Source: CAYGTK01 sp964352775 (GTDB lineage Bacteria > Bacteroidota > Bacteroidia > Chitinophagales > CAIOSU01). From it: 21,504 nt of DNA. Below are positions 7,872 through 14,772 of the stretch, piece after piece. Each line of letters opens with the position of its first letter. Positions within the stretch are counted from its first letter, which is position 1. The stretch lies in NCBI GenBank assembly GCA_964352775.1, contig CAYGTK010000048.1, positions 1-21,504 on the forward strand. The letters are read 5' to 3'. The translations under genes and the position numbers were made by a program. The notes under the pieces are model-generated. The model saw nothing but the letters and a program-made list of their open reading frames with translations. It was not told the origin of the DNA and ran no database searches.

Positions 7872-7895
7872 GTGGACATCCTAAGGATGCTGCAC
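7872..7895 (-). terminator. Hairpin after the TonB/DUF5689 operon
   Basis: Minus-strand reading gives GTG-CA-GCATCC-TTA-GGATGT-C-CAC: a six-pair stem (one G-T wobble) extended by a three-pair outer stem across a small internal loop, starting 4 nt after the stop codon. The following sequence is only mildly T-rich, so this is a candidate terminator or mRNA-stabilising hairpin. Confidence 0.4.
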
Positions 7896-7898
7896 CTA

Positions 7899-9236
7899 TT
7901 AGTTATCGCCCGCTTTGTAACGGAATGCTATGTAAATATTACCCGTGAATGCACTAATGTCAACATTGCCTGAAGGCACCCAGCTAGGTGCAAATCCATC
8001 GGCACCAGTAGATATTTCTGGGCAAACCTTCTCCCAAGTAAAATCTTGTGGTGAGTTGCTTACGCCGTCGTAATCTTGAGAGATGAATACTTCCAATATA
8101 GCTCCGTTATCAAAGGCATCTTTGGTTTCAAAAGAGAAGGTCTCTGCATCACCTTTAATGGTTACCATTGGAGTGATCAACCAAGCAACTACCTCAGTTT
8201 GATTACTTTGAAAAGCTGAACCACGTACGTAGTTATCACTTTGAAAACCATCGCCTTCCCAAACTACATTACCAACTTGAGCAATGTTTTTCCATCCAGC
8301 TAAGTTAACTGGAGAACCATCATTCACGCTAGTAAAGTCTTCATTCAAAATAAAGTTCTGGTTATCGTCTACAATACGTACATCGTCTATTTGGTAGGTT
8401 GTAGTTCCATTAACAGTACCTGTGCTTGCTATACAAGGGCAGTCGCCATCAGCTTCGGTAATGTCAGTTACATCTCTTATGGTCAATTGTCTGTCATCGT
8501 TAAATACAGCGAAAACACCAACCACATCAAATGCTCCTGTTGGTGTAATATCGCCCGCGAATTTAGAGAAATCACTCGTACGCATAATTAGCGATCCACC
8601 ATTACAACCCACCATAGTTCTATTCTGAGAAGAAGTACCGCCTGGGTCAGCAAAGGTCACCCCTGCATCGCGATTATCCATCTTCATGCCTATCAACTTT
8701 ATCAAGCGGCTTTGGTGTGCAACTGGATCAATAGCTGTAGGTGTAAGCTCAACTGGCACTAAAGGTTGGTTACAAGGGCCCTTGAAAACAAAGTCAGTTA
8801 TCAGTGATTGTGGTATTCTTTGCAAGTCACCATCTTCAGGGTCAATGCTGCTACCTAGTTGTAAAGTCCCTGCAAAGTCGTCTAGGTAAAGGTTTTTCAG
8901 CTTAACGTATATTTTACGCCCTACTGGGTAGTCAGTATATACGTTCACTTTGTCTACCAATATTAGTATACCTGCAGTTTCATCTTGAATAACTATCTGC
9001 TTAAAGAAGTTACCCCTAGAGTCGTCAGAAATAACTACACCTTCAATGATGTAGTCTTGGTCTATTTGAAGTGCATTACCTGCAAACTGCTGGCGCAATT
9101 CAGCGATGGTAAGGTTAGCTTCTAGTGCTTCATCAATACAACCACCGTTATCTGGTCGGTCAAATTCGTTTTTAACGCACGATGAAAAGCTGGCTGCTAC
9201 TAGTAGCAATAATGTCAATGTTCTTAAAAGGCTCAT
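7899..9236 (-). CDS. Surface lipoprotein with DUF5689 and a jelly-roll (choice-of-anchor J-like) domain
   Basis: A 445-residue lipoprotein: leader to ASFSSC (Cys20), then VKNEFDRPD. This acidic/lysine stretch after the Cys resembles the Bacteroidota lipoprotein surface-export signal, so an outer-leaflet location is likely. Residues about 35-260 are DUF5689: LTIAELRQQF, an OB-fold-like core DYIIEGVVISDDSRGNFFKQ (61-80), IVIQDETAGILILVD, IYVKLKN and a closing RQLTIRDVTDI (249-259). Residues about 295-445 look like a choice-of-anchor J jelly roll: LNEDFTSVNDG, GWKNIAQVGNVVWEG, VVAWLITPMV, LEVFISQDYDG and GNIYIAFRY. The last strand normally found at the end of that domain (Y-IDDV) instead precedes it as TTYQIDDVRIV (279-289), and the protein stops at YKAGDN. 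It follows the TonB receptor gene by 27 nt, so it is probably the receptor's partner, taking the place a SusD protein would have. The ligand is inferred to be nucleic acid from the divergent nuclease genes. Confidence 0.85.
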   Translation of the reverse strand: MSLLRTLTLLLLVAASFSSCVKNEFDRPDNGGCIDEALEANLTIAELRQQFAGNALQIDQDYIIEGVVISDDSRGNFFKQIVIQDETAGILILVDKVNVYTDYPVGRKIYVKLKNLYLDDFAGTLQLGSSIDPEDGDLQRIPQSLITDFVFKGPCNQPLVPVELTPTAIDPVAHQSRLIKLIGMKMDNRDAGVTFADPGGTSSQNRTMVGCNGGSLIMRTSDFSKFAGDITPTGAFDVVGVFAVFNDDRQLTIRDVTDITEADGDCPCIASTGTVNGTTTYQIDDVRIVDDNQNFILNEDFTSVNDGSPVNLAGWKNIAQVGNVVWEGDGFQSDNYVRGSAFQSNQTEVVAWLITPMVTIKGDAETFSFETKDAFDNGAILEVFISQDYDGVSNSPQDFTWEKVCPEISTGADGFAPSWVPSGNVDISAFTGNIYIAFRYKAGDN

Positions 9237-9263
9237 GTTCCTTATCTTTTTCCCAGGTGGGTA

Positions 9264-12050
9264 TTACATTCTAAAGGTGATGTTCACAAAAAAGTTAGTT
9301 CCGAACGAGTAGAAGTAGCGTGGTGGAAAACGATCTAGATCGTTCTCTTGTTGCTCTAAGCGAGTTTGCTCAAACCCACCAGTTATGAAATTTCTGTTGT
9401 TCGTTATGTTGTTTATACCAACGGTAAGGTTGATATAGTAGCTGCGCTTCATGTTCTTGAAGTACTTGTTCAGCTTAAAAGAAGCCCCACCAAATACATC
9501 CATAGTAAACTGGCCACCTACTTCTTCTTGGTTAACTATATCGTCAAACAATTGACTTGATTGGTCTATCAAGTCCAATGCCTCTTCTGTACGGCGAATA
9601 GGGTTGAAGTTGATGAACACTCTATCGAAGTAGTTGAAATTCACATTAGCGAACCAGTACTTAGGCGAGCGGTAATTGATACCGAAAGTAGTGGCCATTT
9701 GTGGTGTGCCAGAGATGAAGAAGTTATTGGAGTAAATAGTTTGCCCATCAGCTACTACTTCTGCACTGTTATCAATAGATATGGTAGCCTCTTGCCTAGA
9801 GTTATAAATGTACTGCCCTAATGCTGCCACAGCAGATAGCTTCAAGCCAGGTGCTACTTGTGCTTCAATGGCGAACTCACCACCTAGGTGGCGTTTGTCG
9901 ATATTGTTAAGGGTAATGTTCACGAAGTTCTGTTCTACATCGTAGTAGAAACCGTAGGTGTCTAATCCATCTAAGAACTGGGTGAAATAGAATACCGCTC
10001 GAGCTTTAATTTTAGGAGAACGAAGTAGGTAACCACCCTCGTAAGAGTAAATGGTTTCGCTTTGTAAGCCGCTTACTAACTCGTTTCTGGTACGTGGAGA
10101 GATGAACGCTTCTTGTGCAAATGGTGCACGTGTTGAATAGCTTGCATTACTGAATAAATAGTGGCGGCCATTTATTTTATACGTAAGTCCACCTTTTACA
10201 CCATAGTTGTAAAATTTACTCTTCTCAGAATCACCTGCAGATGTTTCAGGAAACAAACCGTTGCGCACGTTACCTGTACGGTAAAATTCGGTGTAAGTGA
10301 ATTGACCAGAAGCAAAGAAGTCGAACTTATTCAACTTCACTTCTACCTGTGCCCAAGGATTAGCCACCATGGTGGTGATGTTGTAATCATAACCAAAACG
10401 ATCACCTTCTCGCAATAAGCGATTAGGGTTATCTAAGTCGTTTTGAATAGCATTGTCATCCGTAGGGAAATCACGCTCTGCAAATTGGTTCAAGTCGATG
10501 AAGTAATCTCCACCTAGTAAATTATCTACTAGCTTGTAGTTATCACTTTGCTGCCAGTTGTAGTTAGCACCAACGTTAATGGTATATCTGCTAGCAATAG
10601 TATTCTGATAAACTACATTGGCATTAAAACGCTTACGGTCAAAGCGTCTATCTTCTATCATATAACGGGCTAGGTTCAGTGTGGTATCTCTTCCTGTGCC
10701 ATTAAAGTTCTCAATAGTGGTGCGGTCAATTTCGTTTACCGCATATATACCTTCCCAATCTATTTGCAAGCGGTTGGGGTCACCTAAAAAGTTGTCTTGG
10801 CTTTGCACCAATAATGTACTGTCATCAATAAAGCTCGGTAGGTTTCTGTAGTAATCAGGGCGAGGATCTGGTGCATTGAACCAGTTCAAGGCCGTGCTAC
10901 CGTTCTGCCCGAATTGGTAAGCCGCAGAAGTCATTATGGATGAAGTAGAAGTTATCTCCCATTCATGAGTAGCTATAAAAGTAGGAAGGTGACTACGTGC
11001 CTCACGAGAGTTTACTTTTTCACCATTCAAATAACCCCAGTTAGGATTATAGTAATTAGAACCGGCAAGGTCGTAGGCTTCTTGTACGCTTGGACCAGTT
11101 TTACCCCTTTTGGTAGGCGCACCAAAAACGGATACGTTAACAGAGTGATCGCCCATTATTTTTTCTACAGCTGCAAAGTACGACCATGCATCGTAGTGGG
11201 TTCCTTCAATGTAACCCTCCTGCGCCCAACGGCGAGAAGCTGATAAAGACACTGCCCATTTCTTAGGTAGTAATCCTGTATTATACGTAGCCATAAAGCG
11301 GTTACGATAGCTACGGTTACTAGCTGAATAAGAAAGGCGCAACTGCTTCCACTGGTTACTAGCTCTAGTATCAATGTTAGTAGCACCACCTACACCACCA
11401 AAGGCATAATCAGTAGGGTCTAGGCCAACGGTGTTCTCGCGGCCACGAGTTACATCGTTCAATCCACCCCATTGACTCCAGAACGTTCTACCGTTCTCTA
11501 GGTCTGCCATTGATACGTTGTTCATGAACACAGAAGTGTTACTGGCATCGTATCCTCTAATATTAAATCGATATGATCCGAAAGTAAAGGCGGCAGCATT
11601 TATAAATACATCGCGGCTAGCCGTTAATAGACCCGATACGTTTTGCGTACCATCGCCTTGCAGGTCAGTTTCTGTAAGCGTAATGGTGGGAATAATATCT
11701 TCCGCACCAAGCTGGTTAACACCATCTAGTTGTTGTATTTCTACCTTGCCCACATTAAGTTCCGAGCTTTTAACAATAGATATAGACTGTGTTTCTGCTT
11801 TATACAGGTCAGCTATCACGCTCAATTGATATTCCCCTACAGGTACATCTGCTATTTTGAAGTTACCTCTGTCATCAGTTAGCGCACCAAAGTCGGTATC
11901 TACTAATAAAACGTTCACATTGGCCATTGGCTCTCCTGTTGCTATGTCTGTAACCGTACCGGCTACTGATCCTGATTGCGCAAAGGCCATCGTGGATATG
12001 CAAAGGAATAGGAACGTAAGAAATTGTGAGAGGTGGAATTGTTTAAGCAT
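9264..12050 (-). CDS. TonB-dependent outer-membrane receptor with carboxypeptidase-regulatory N-domain
   Basis: A 928-residue TonB-dependent transporter. From ATG 12050 it has a signal peptide (MLKQFHLSQFLTFLFLC through AFAQ), a carboxypeptidase-regulatory-like beta sandwich at about 28-104 (GSVAGTVTDIATGEPMANVN, ALTDDRGNFKIADVPVGEYQ), a plug at about 118-230 (SGLLTASRDVF, FNIRGYDASNTSVFMNN, GRTFWSQWGG, GGVGGATNIDTR) and a 22-strand-type barrel to the C-terminus, which ends FFVNITFRM. The frame can be extended to a TTG at 12074, but that TTG is part of the TAATTTTG promoter box, so I place the start at 12050. It moves a ligand too large for porins using TonB energy. No SusD is present; the adjacent DUF5689 lipoprotein is the likely surface partner. 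Divergent nucleases suggest DNA fragments or nucleotides as ligand, which is inference. Confidence 0.93.
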   Translation of the reverse strand: MLKQFHLSQFLTFLFLCISTMAFAQSGSVAGTVTDIATGEPMANVNVLLVDTDFGALTDDRGNFKIADVPVGEYQLSVIADLYKAETQSISIVKSSELNVGKVEIQQLDGVNQLGAEDIIPTITLTETDLQGDGTQNVSGLLTASRDVFINAAAFTFGSYRFNIRGYDASNTSVFMNNVSMADLENGRTFWSQWGGLNDVTRGRENTVGLDPTDYAFGGVGGATNIDTRASNQWKQLRLSYSASNRSYRNRFMATYNTGLLPKKWAVSLSASRRWAQEGYIEGTHYDAWSYFAAVEKIMGDHSVNVSVFGAPTKRGKTGPSVQEAYDLAGSNYYNPNWGYLNGEKVNSREARSHLPTFIATHEWEITSTSSIMTSAAYQFGQNGSTALNWFNAPDPRPDYYRNLPSFIDDSTLLVQSQDNFLGDPNRLQIDWEGIYAVNEIDRTTIENFNGTGRDTTLNLARYMIEDRRFDRKRFNANVVYQNTIASRYTINVGANYNWQQSDNYKLVDNLLGGDYFIDLNQFAERDFPTDDNAIQNDLDNPNRLLREGDRFGYDYNITTMVANPWAQVEVKLNKFDFFASGQFTYTEFYRTGNVRNGLFPETSAGDSEKSKFYNYGVKGGLTYKINGRHYLFSNASYSTRAPFAQEAFISPRTRNELVSGLQSETIYSYEGGYLLRSPKIKARAVFYFTQFLDGLDTYGFYYDVEQNFVNITLNNIDKRHLGGEFAIEAQVAPGLKLSAVAALGQYIYNSRQEATISIDNSAEVVADGQTIYSNNFFISGTPQMATTFGINYRSPKYWFANVNFNYFDRVFINFNPIRRTEEALDLIDQSSQLFDDIVNQEEVGGQFTMDVFGGASFKLNKYFKNMKRSYYINLTVGINNITNNRNFITGGFEQTRLEQQENDLDRFPPRYFYSFGTNFFVNITFRM

Positions 12051-12071
12051 AGGGCTTTGTCTTGCGGAGAG

Positions 12072-12079
12072 CAAAATTA
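12072..12079 (-). promoter_or_regulatory. -7 promoter box of the TonB receptor operon
   Basis: On the minus strand TAATTTTG is a perfect match to TAnnTTTG, 21 nt before the ATG at 12050. A TTG at the usual 19-21 nt upstream is not present, so the -33 part is weak. Transcription would begin near 12065, leaving a short leader and excluding the TTG at 12074 as a start codon. Confidence 0.6.
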
Positions 12080-12168
12080 CTACTATTTACTCTTTTTGAA
12101 TAAGAAAGGTCAATGTTAACATGAACATAACCCCGCTGTACCTTTTACACTACTACAGCTAAAAAAAG

Positions 12169-12176
12169 TACTTTTG
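12169..12176 (+). promoter_or_regulatory. -7 promoter box of the nuclease operon
   Basis: TACTTTTG is a perfect match to TAnnTTTG, 41 nt before the ATG at 12218. The -33 region is a TTT/TTA at 21-22 nt spacing rather than TTG. With the box at 12072-12079 it makes a divergent promoter pair about 90 bp apart that could be read by one shared regulator. Confidence 0.55.
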
Positions 12177-12217
12177 GCTCGAATATTGAATCATGATCAA
12201 CAAACCACTTCGATATT

Positions 12218-13258
12218 ATGAGCTTACGCATATTTATTTTTCTACTGGTTCTTATTTCAAGTCTTTCCGCTTTTGGTCAGAAGGATTACAAAGTAGGGGC
12301 CATTGGTTTTTACAACCTAGAAAATCTATTTGATACGCTGGATAGCCCCAATACTCGCGACTCAGAATATACCCCAACAGGTTCTCGTGGTTATGGTACT
12401 AAGATCTATAACGAAAAGCTGGTTAACCTCTCTTTCGTTATTTCTCAATTAGGAACTGACCTTTCCCCCGATGGCGTTGCCATATTAGGCGTAGCAGAAA
12501 TAGAGAACCGCAGTGTGCTAGAAGACCTGGTGAAAATGCCGACTATAAAAGACCGTAATTATCAGATAGTACACTACCAATCGCCAGATGAGCGGGGAAT
12601 AGATGTAGGCTTATTGTACAATCCGGCCTATTTTAACTGCAAGGGCAGTAAAGCCTTGAAAGTACATTTGCCAAGCGACAATGGAGATGAAGACTACACC
12701 CGGGATATTTTATGGGTATGGGGTTTGTTTGACGGAGAGCCAATGCACTTTTTTGTAAATCACTGGCCATCGCGTAGTGGTGGCGAGCAAAAGAGCAGCC
12801 CCCTAAGAGAAACAGCGGCGGCAGTGGCTAGAGTAGTTATAGATAGCTTGTTGGCTGAAGATACCGATGCCAAAATACTAGTGATGGGCGATATGAACGA
12901 CGACCCCATAAGCACTAGCGTAAGGAAAGTGTTAAAAGCCAAGGGTAAACAAGAAGAAATGCGGAAGAACGACCTGTTCAATCCTTGGGCAGCATACAAT
13001 AAGAAAGGTATTGGTACCCTAGCTTATCGCGACTCGTGGAATCTGTTCGATCAGGTGATAATCTCTTCTGGTCTGTTGGATAAGTCGCAGAAAGGCTTCT
13101 TTTACCATCAAGCAGTAGTGTTCAACAAACCCTTCTTAGTACAGAAAACGGGGCGGTACAAAGGGTACCCATTCAGGAGCTATTCAGGCCCTAATTACCA
13201 AGGTGGATATAGCGATCACTACCCAGTATTCCTATATTTGCTGAAAGAAGTAAACTAA
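12218..13258 (+). CDS. Exported endonuclease/exonuclease/phosphatase (EEP) family enzyme
   Basis: A metal-dependent phosphodiesterase, most likely a nuclease of the group seen in ExeM/NucH-type extracellular DNases. The signal peptide is MSLRIFIFLLVLISSLSAFG. All EEP landmarks are present: FYNLENLFDT (31-40, Asn33), GVAEIENRSV (91-100, catalytic metal-binding Glu95), DERGIDVGLLY (124-134), VNHWPSRSGG (180-189, His182), LVMGDMNDDP (221-230, Asp225/Asn227) and SDHYPVFL (332-339, Asp333/His334). The protein (346 residues) ends directly after the catalytic domain. It has neither the lamin-tail/OB modules of ExeM nor a T9SS sorting domain, so it is either periplasmic or released. It starts an operon; endonuclease I begins one base after its stop. 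A phospholipase or sphingomyelinase role is possible in this fold, but the motifs fit the nuclease subgroup better. Confidence 0.92.
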   Translation: MSLRIFIFLLVLISSLSAFGQKDYKVGAIGFYNLENLFDTLDSPNTRDSEYTPTGSRGYGTKIYNEKLVNLSFVISQLGTDLSPDGVAILGVAEIENRSVLEDLVKMPTIKDRNYQIVHYQSPDERGIDVGLLYNPAYFNCKGSKALKVHLPSDNGDEDYTRDILWVWGLFDGEPMHFFVNHWPSRSGGEQKSSPLRETAAAVARVVIDSLLAEDTDAKILVMGDMNDDPISTSVRKVLKAKGKQEEMRKNDLFNPWAAYNKKGIGTLAYRDSWNLFDQVIISSGLLDKSQKGFFYHQAVVFNKPFLVQKTGRYKGYPFRSYSGPNYQGGYSDHYPVFLYLLKEVN

Positions 13259-13259
13259 T

Positions 13260-14690
13260 ATGCGTTATTCCCTTTTCCTATTACTATTTCTTTCTTCTAA
13301 TTTATTCGCACAACTTGCCCAGGAACCTACCGAACAACCTACGGACCTTACGAAAGGTAGCCTAGATCTGCCTTACCGTATGAGTGTGAGCTTTTCGAGC
13401 ACCTCTGCAGATAGATATTTAGTACTGCGTGCACGTGAGCCTATTGTAGCTACTCCACAAGATGGGGTAAGATACAGCAAGGGCGAAGGCCTAGGTAATG
13501 CCAAAGTATTCTACACGTTATCAGGTAATTCAAATATTGAGATACGCGAAACAGTAGCTAGTACCAACTACTACTTTGCCGTTTTTGCCTATAATATTGA
13601 TAACAACACGTCTTCTACTTGTAATTACTTAACGGTTGATCCTTTAACTGATATCATACGATCGGCTGGCGCAAACTATGGTAGCTACTACAATAGTATC
13701 GATCAGAATGCTCCATCTCTACTTTTAGACCTTTCAAACTTGGTAGAACCACATACTATCATTGACTATGACGATTTTGACGCTACCGTGGTAAATAACT
13801 TTTTAGCACGTGACACCGTTAATGGTCAAAAAGTAGCGAATTGCCAGTACAGTAATGAATTTTCGATATTCTCTGGTAGTTTCGATTTTTCACAACAAGG
13901 GTATACCCGTGAGCACCGCATGCCTTTTTCGTGGATAGACTTTATGAATATCAGTAGGACTGACTTTCAGCAAACACCTGAAGGTACCGATGCGCATGCA
14001 CTAAGTTTAGTAGAAGGTGATGTAAATCAGGCTCGTCTTAACTATCCTGTGAGCGATGATATTGTAACAGCTACGTTCAACTATTTAGAATTTCGCCAAG
14101 GAAGAGATAGCCGTAATAAAGATGTAGCAGAGGTAAGAGATGACCGTAAAGGAGACTTGGCTCGTGCTAAATTTTACATGATGCTTACCTACAATGGTAA
14201 GTACCTTGAAAATTGGGGCTTTGATAACCTATTAAGCGATTCAGAGAACCAAGATTGGCAGGTGTTATTCGATTGGCATGTGCAAGACCCTGTGGATGCT
14301 TTTGAGCAAGCCCGTCACGAATATGTTTATTCGGAACAGAACAACCGTAACCCTTTTATAGACTTTCCGCAATTGGTTGATTGTATCGATTTCAGCGATA
14401 TGACCTTGAAAGGACCGTGTGCCTTGAACGTGAGCATTGATGAAAACAGTCTTTCCGATCAAGTAAACCTATATCCACTTCCAGCTAAAGATGCCTTTAC
14501 AGTAACACTTCCAAGTGGTAGTTATACCTGGGAAATGAGCATTATGAATATTCAAGGCCAGCAAATGCTGGGTCAGTTTATTGGTAATGGAGAAACGGTA
14601 GATGTGTCTTCATTGCAGGCAGGTTATTATCTGTGTAGCTTTTTAGCTGAAGGACAAGTCATTACTAAGCCTTTATTGATCCATCGCTAA
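13260..14690 (+). CDS. Secreted endonuclease I with N-terminal FN3-like and C-terminal T9SS sorting domains
   Basis: A non-specific secreted DNase/RNase of the endonuclease I family. After the signal peptide (MRYSLFLLLFLSSNLFAQ), residues about 38-128 resemble a fibronectin-III-like module (RYLVLRAREP, ATPQDGVRYSKGEGLG, TNYYFAVFAYN). The catalytic domain is about 130-378: GYTREHRMPFSW (214-225; Glu218, His219 equivalent to the catalytic EH of Vvn/EndA), GTDAHALSLVEGDVNQAR (242-259; metal-binding Asn256 candidate), DDRKGDLARAKFYMMLTYNG (294-313), WHVQDPVDAFEQ (339-350) and NNRNPFIDFPQLVD (361-374). All expected landmarks are visible, although the usual DLHH is DAHA here. Residues about 400-476 are a T9SS type A sorting domain (VNLYPLPAKDAF, MNIQGQQML, SSLQAGYYLC), so the enzyme is carried across the outer membrane and probably anchored. 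It lies one base after the EEP gene. Confidence 0.92.
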   Translation: MRYSLFLLLFLSSNLFAQLAQEPTEQPTDLTKGSLDLPYRMSVSFSSTSADRYLVLRAREPIVATPQDGVRYSKGEGLGNAKVFYTLSGNSNIEIRETVASTNYYFAVFAYNIDNNTSSTCNYLTVDPLTDIIRSAGANYGSYYNSIDQNAPSLLLDLSNLVEPHTIIDYDDFDATVVNNFLARDTVNGQKVANCQYSNEFSIFSGSFDFSQQGYTREHRMPFSWIDFMNISRTDFQQTPEGTDAHALSLVEGDVNQARLNYPVSDDIVTATFNYLEFRQGRDSRNKDVAEVRDDRKGDLARAKFYMMLTYNGKYLENWGFDNLLSDSENQDWQVLFDWHVQDPVDAFEQARHEYVYSEQNNRNPFIDFPQLVDCIDFSDMTLKGPCALNVSIDENSLSDQVNLYPLPAKDAFTVTLPSGSYTWEMSIMNIQGQQMLGQFIGNGETVDVSSLQAGYYLCSFLAEGQVITKPLLIHR

Positions 14691-14743
14691 CCCATTAACG
14701 ATCGGTTAATATCTTGATACTACTCTGTATGAGTGGAATTCCG

Positions 14744-14751
14744 TTATTTTG
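14744..14751 (+). promoter_or_regulatory. Possible -7 box before the lamin-tail gene
   Basis: TTATTTTG matches TAnnTTTG at seven of eight positions and lies 21 nt before the ATG at 14773. The nearest TTG is 27 nt upstream, too far for a good -33. The 82-bp gap also holds an A/T-rich inverted repeat (ATTAAC-GATCG-GTTAAT, 14694-14710). Separate or boosted expression of the third gene is possible but not shown. Confidence 0.33.
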
Positions 14752-14772
14752 CACAAAATTTAAGTATATCCC

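Noticed and set aside
7840..7901. Frameshift or premature stop truncating the DUF5689 lipoprotein
   Set aside because: The end looks short for a jelly-roll domain, but none of the three frames after the stop continues the missing strand, and a hairpin begins 4 nt later. A permuted domain explains it better than a broken gene.
7899..12050. SusC/SusD polysaccharide utilisation pair
   Set aside because: The receptor has no adjacent SusD-like protein, and no glycoside hydrolase, lyase or sulfatase is nearby. The lipoprotein is DUF5689 plus jelly roll, and the linked enzymes are nucleases.
14694..14710. Inverted repeat ATTAAC-GATCG-GTTAAT as a terminator between endonuclease I and the lamin-tail gene
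   Set aside because: The stem is six mostly A/T pairs with no T-tract after it, so termination is unlikely.
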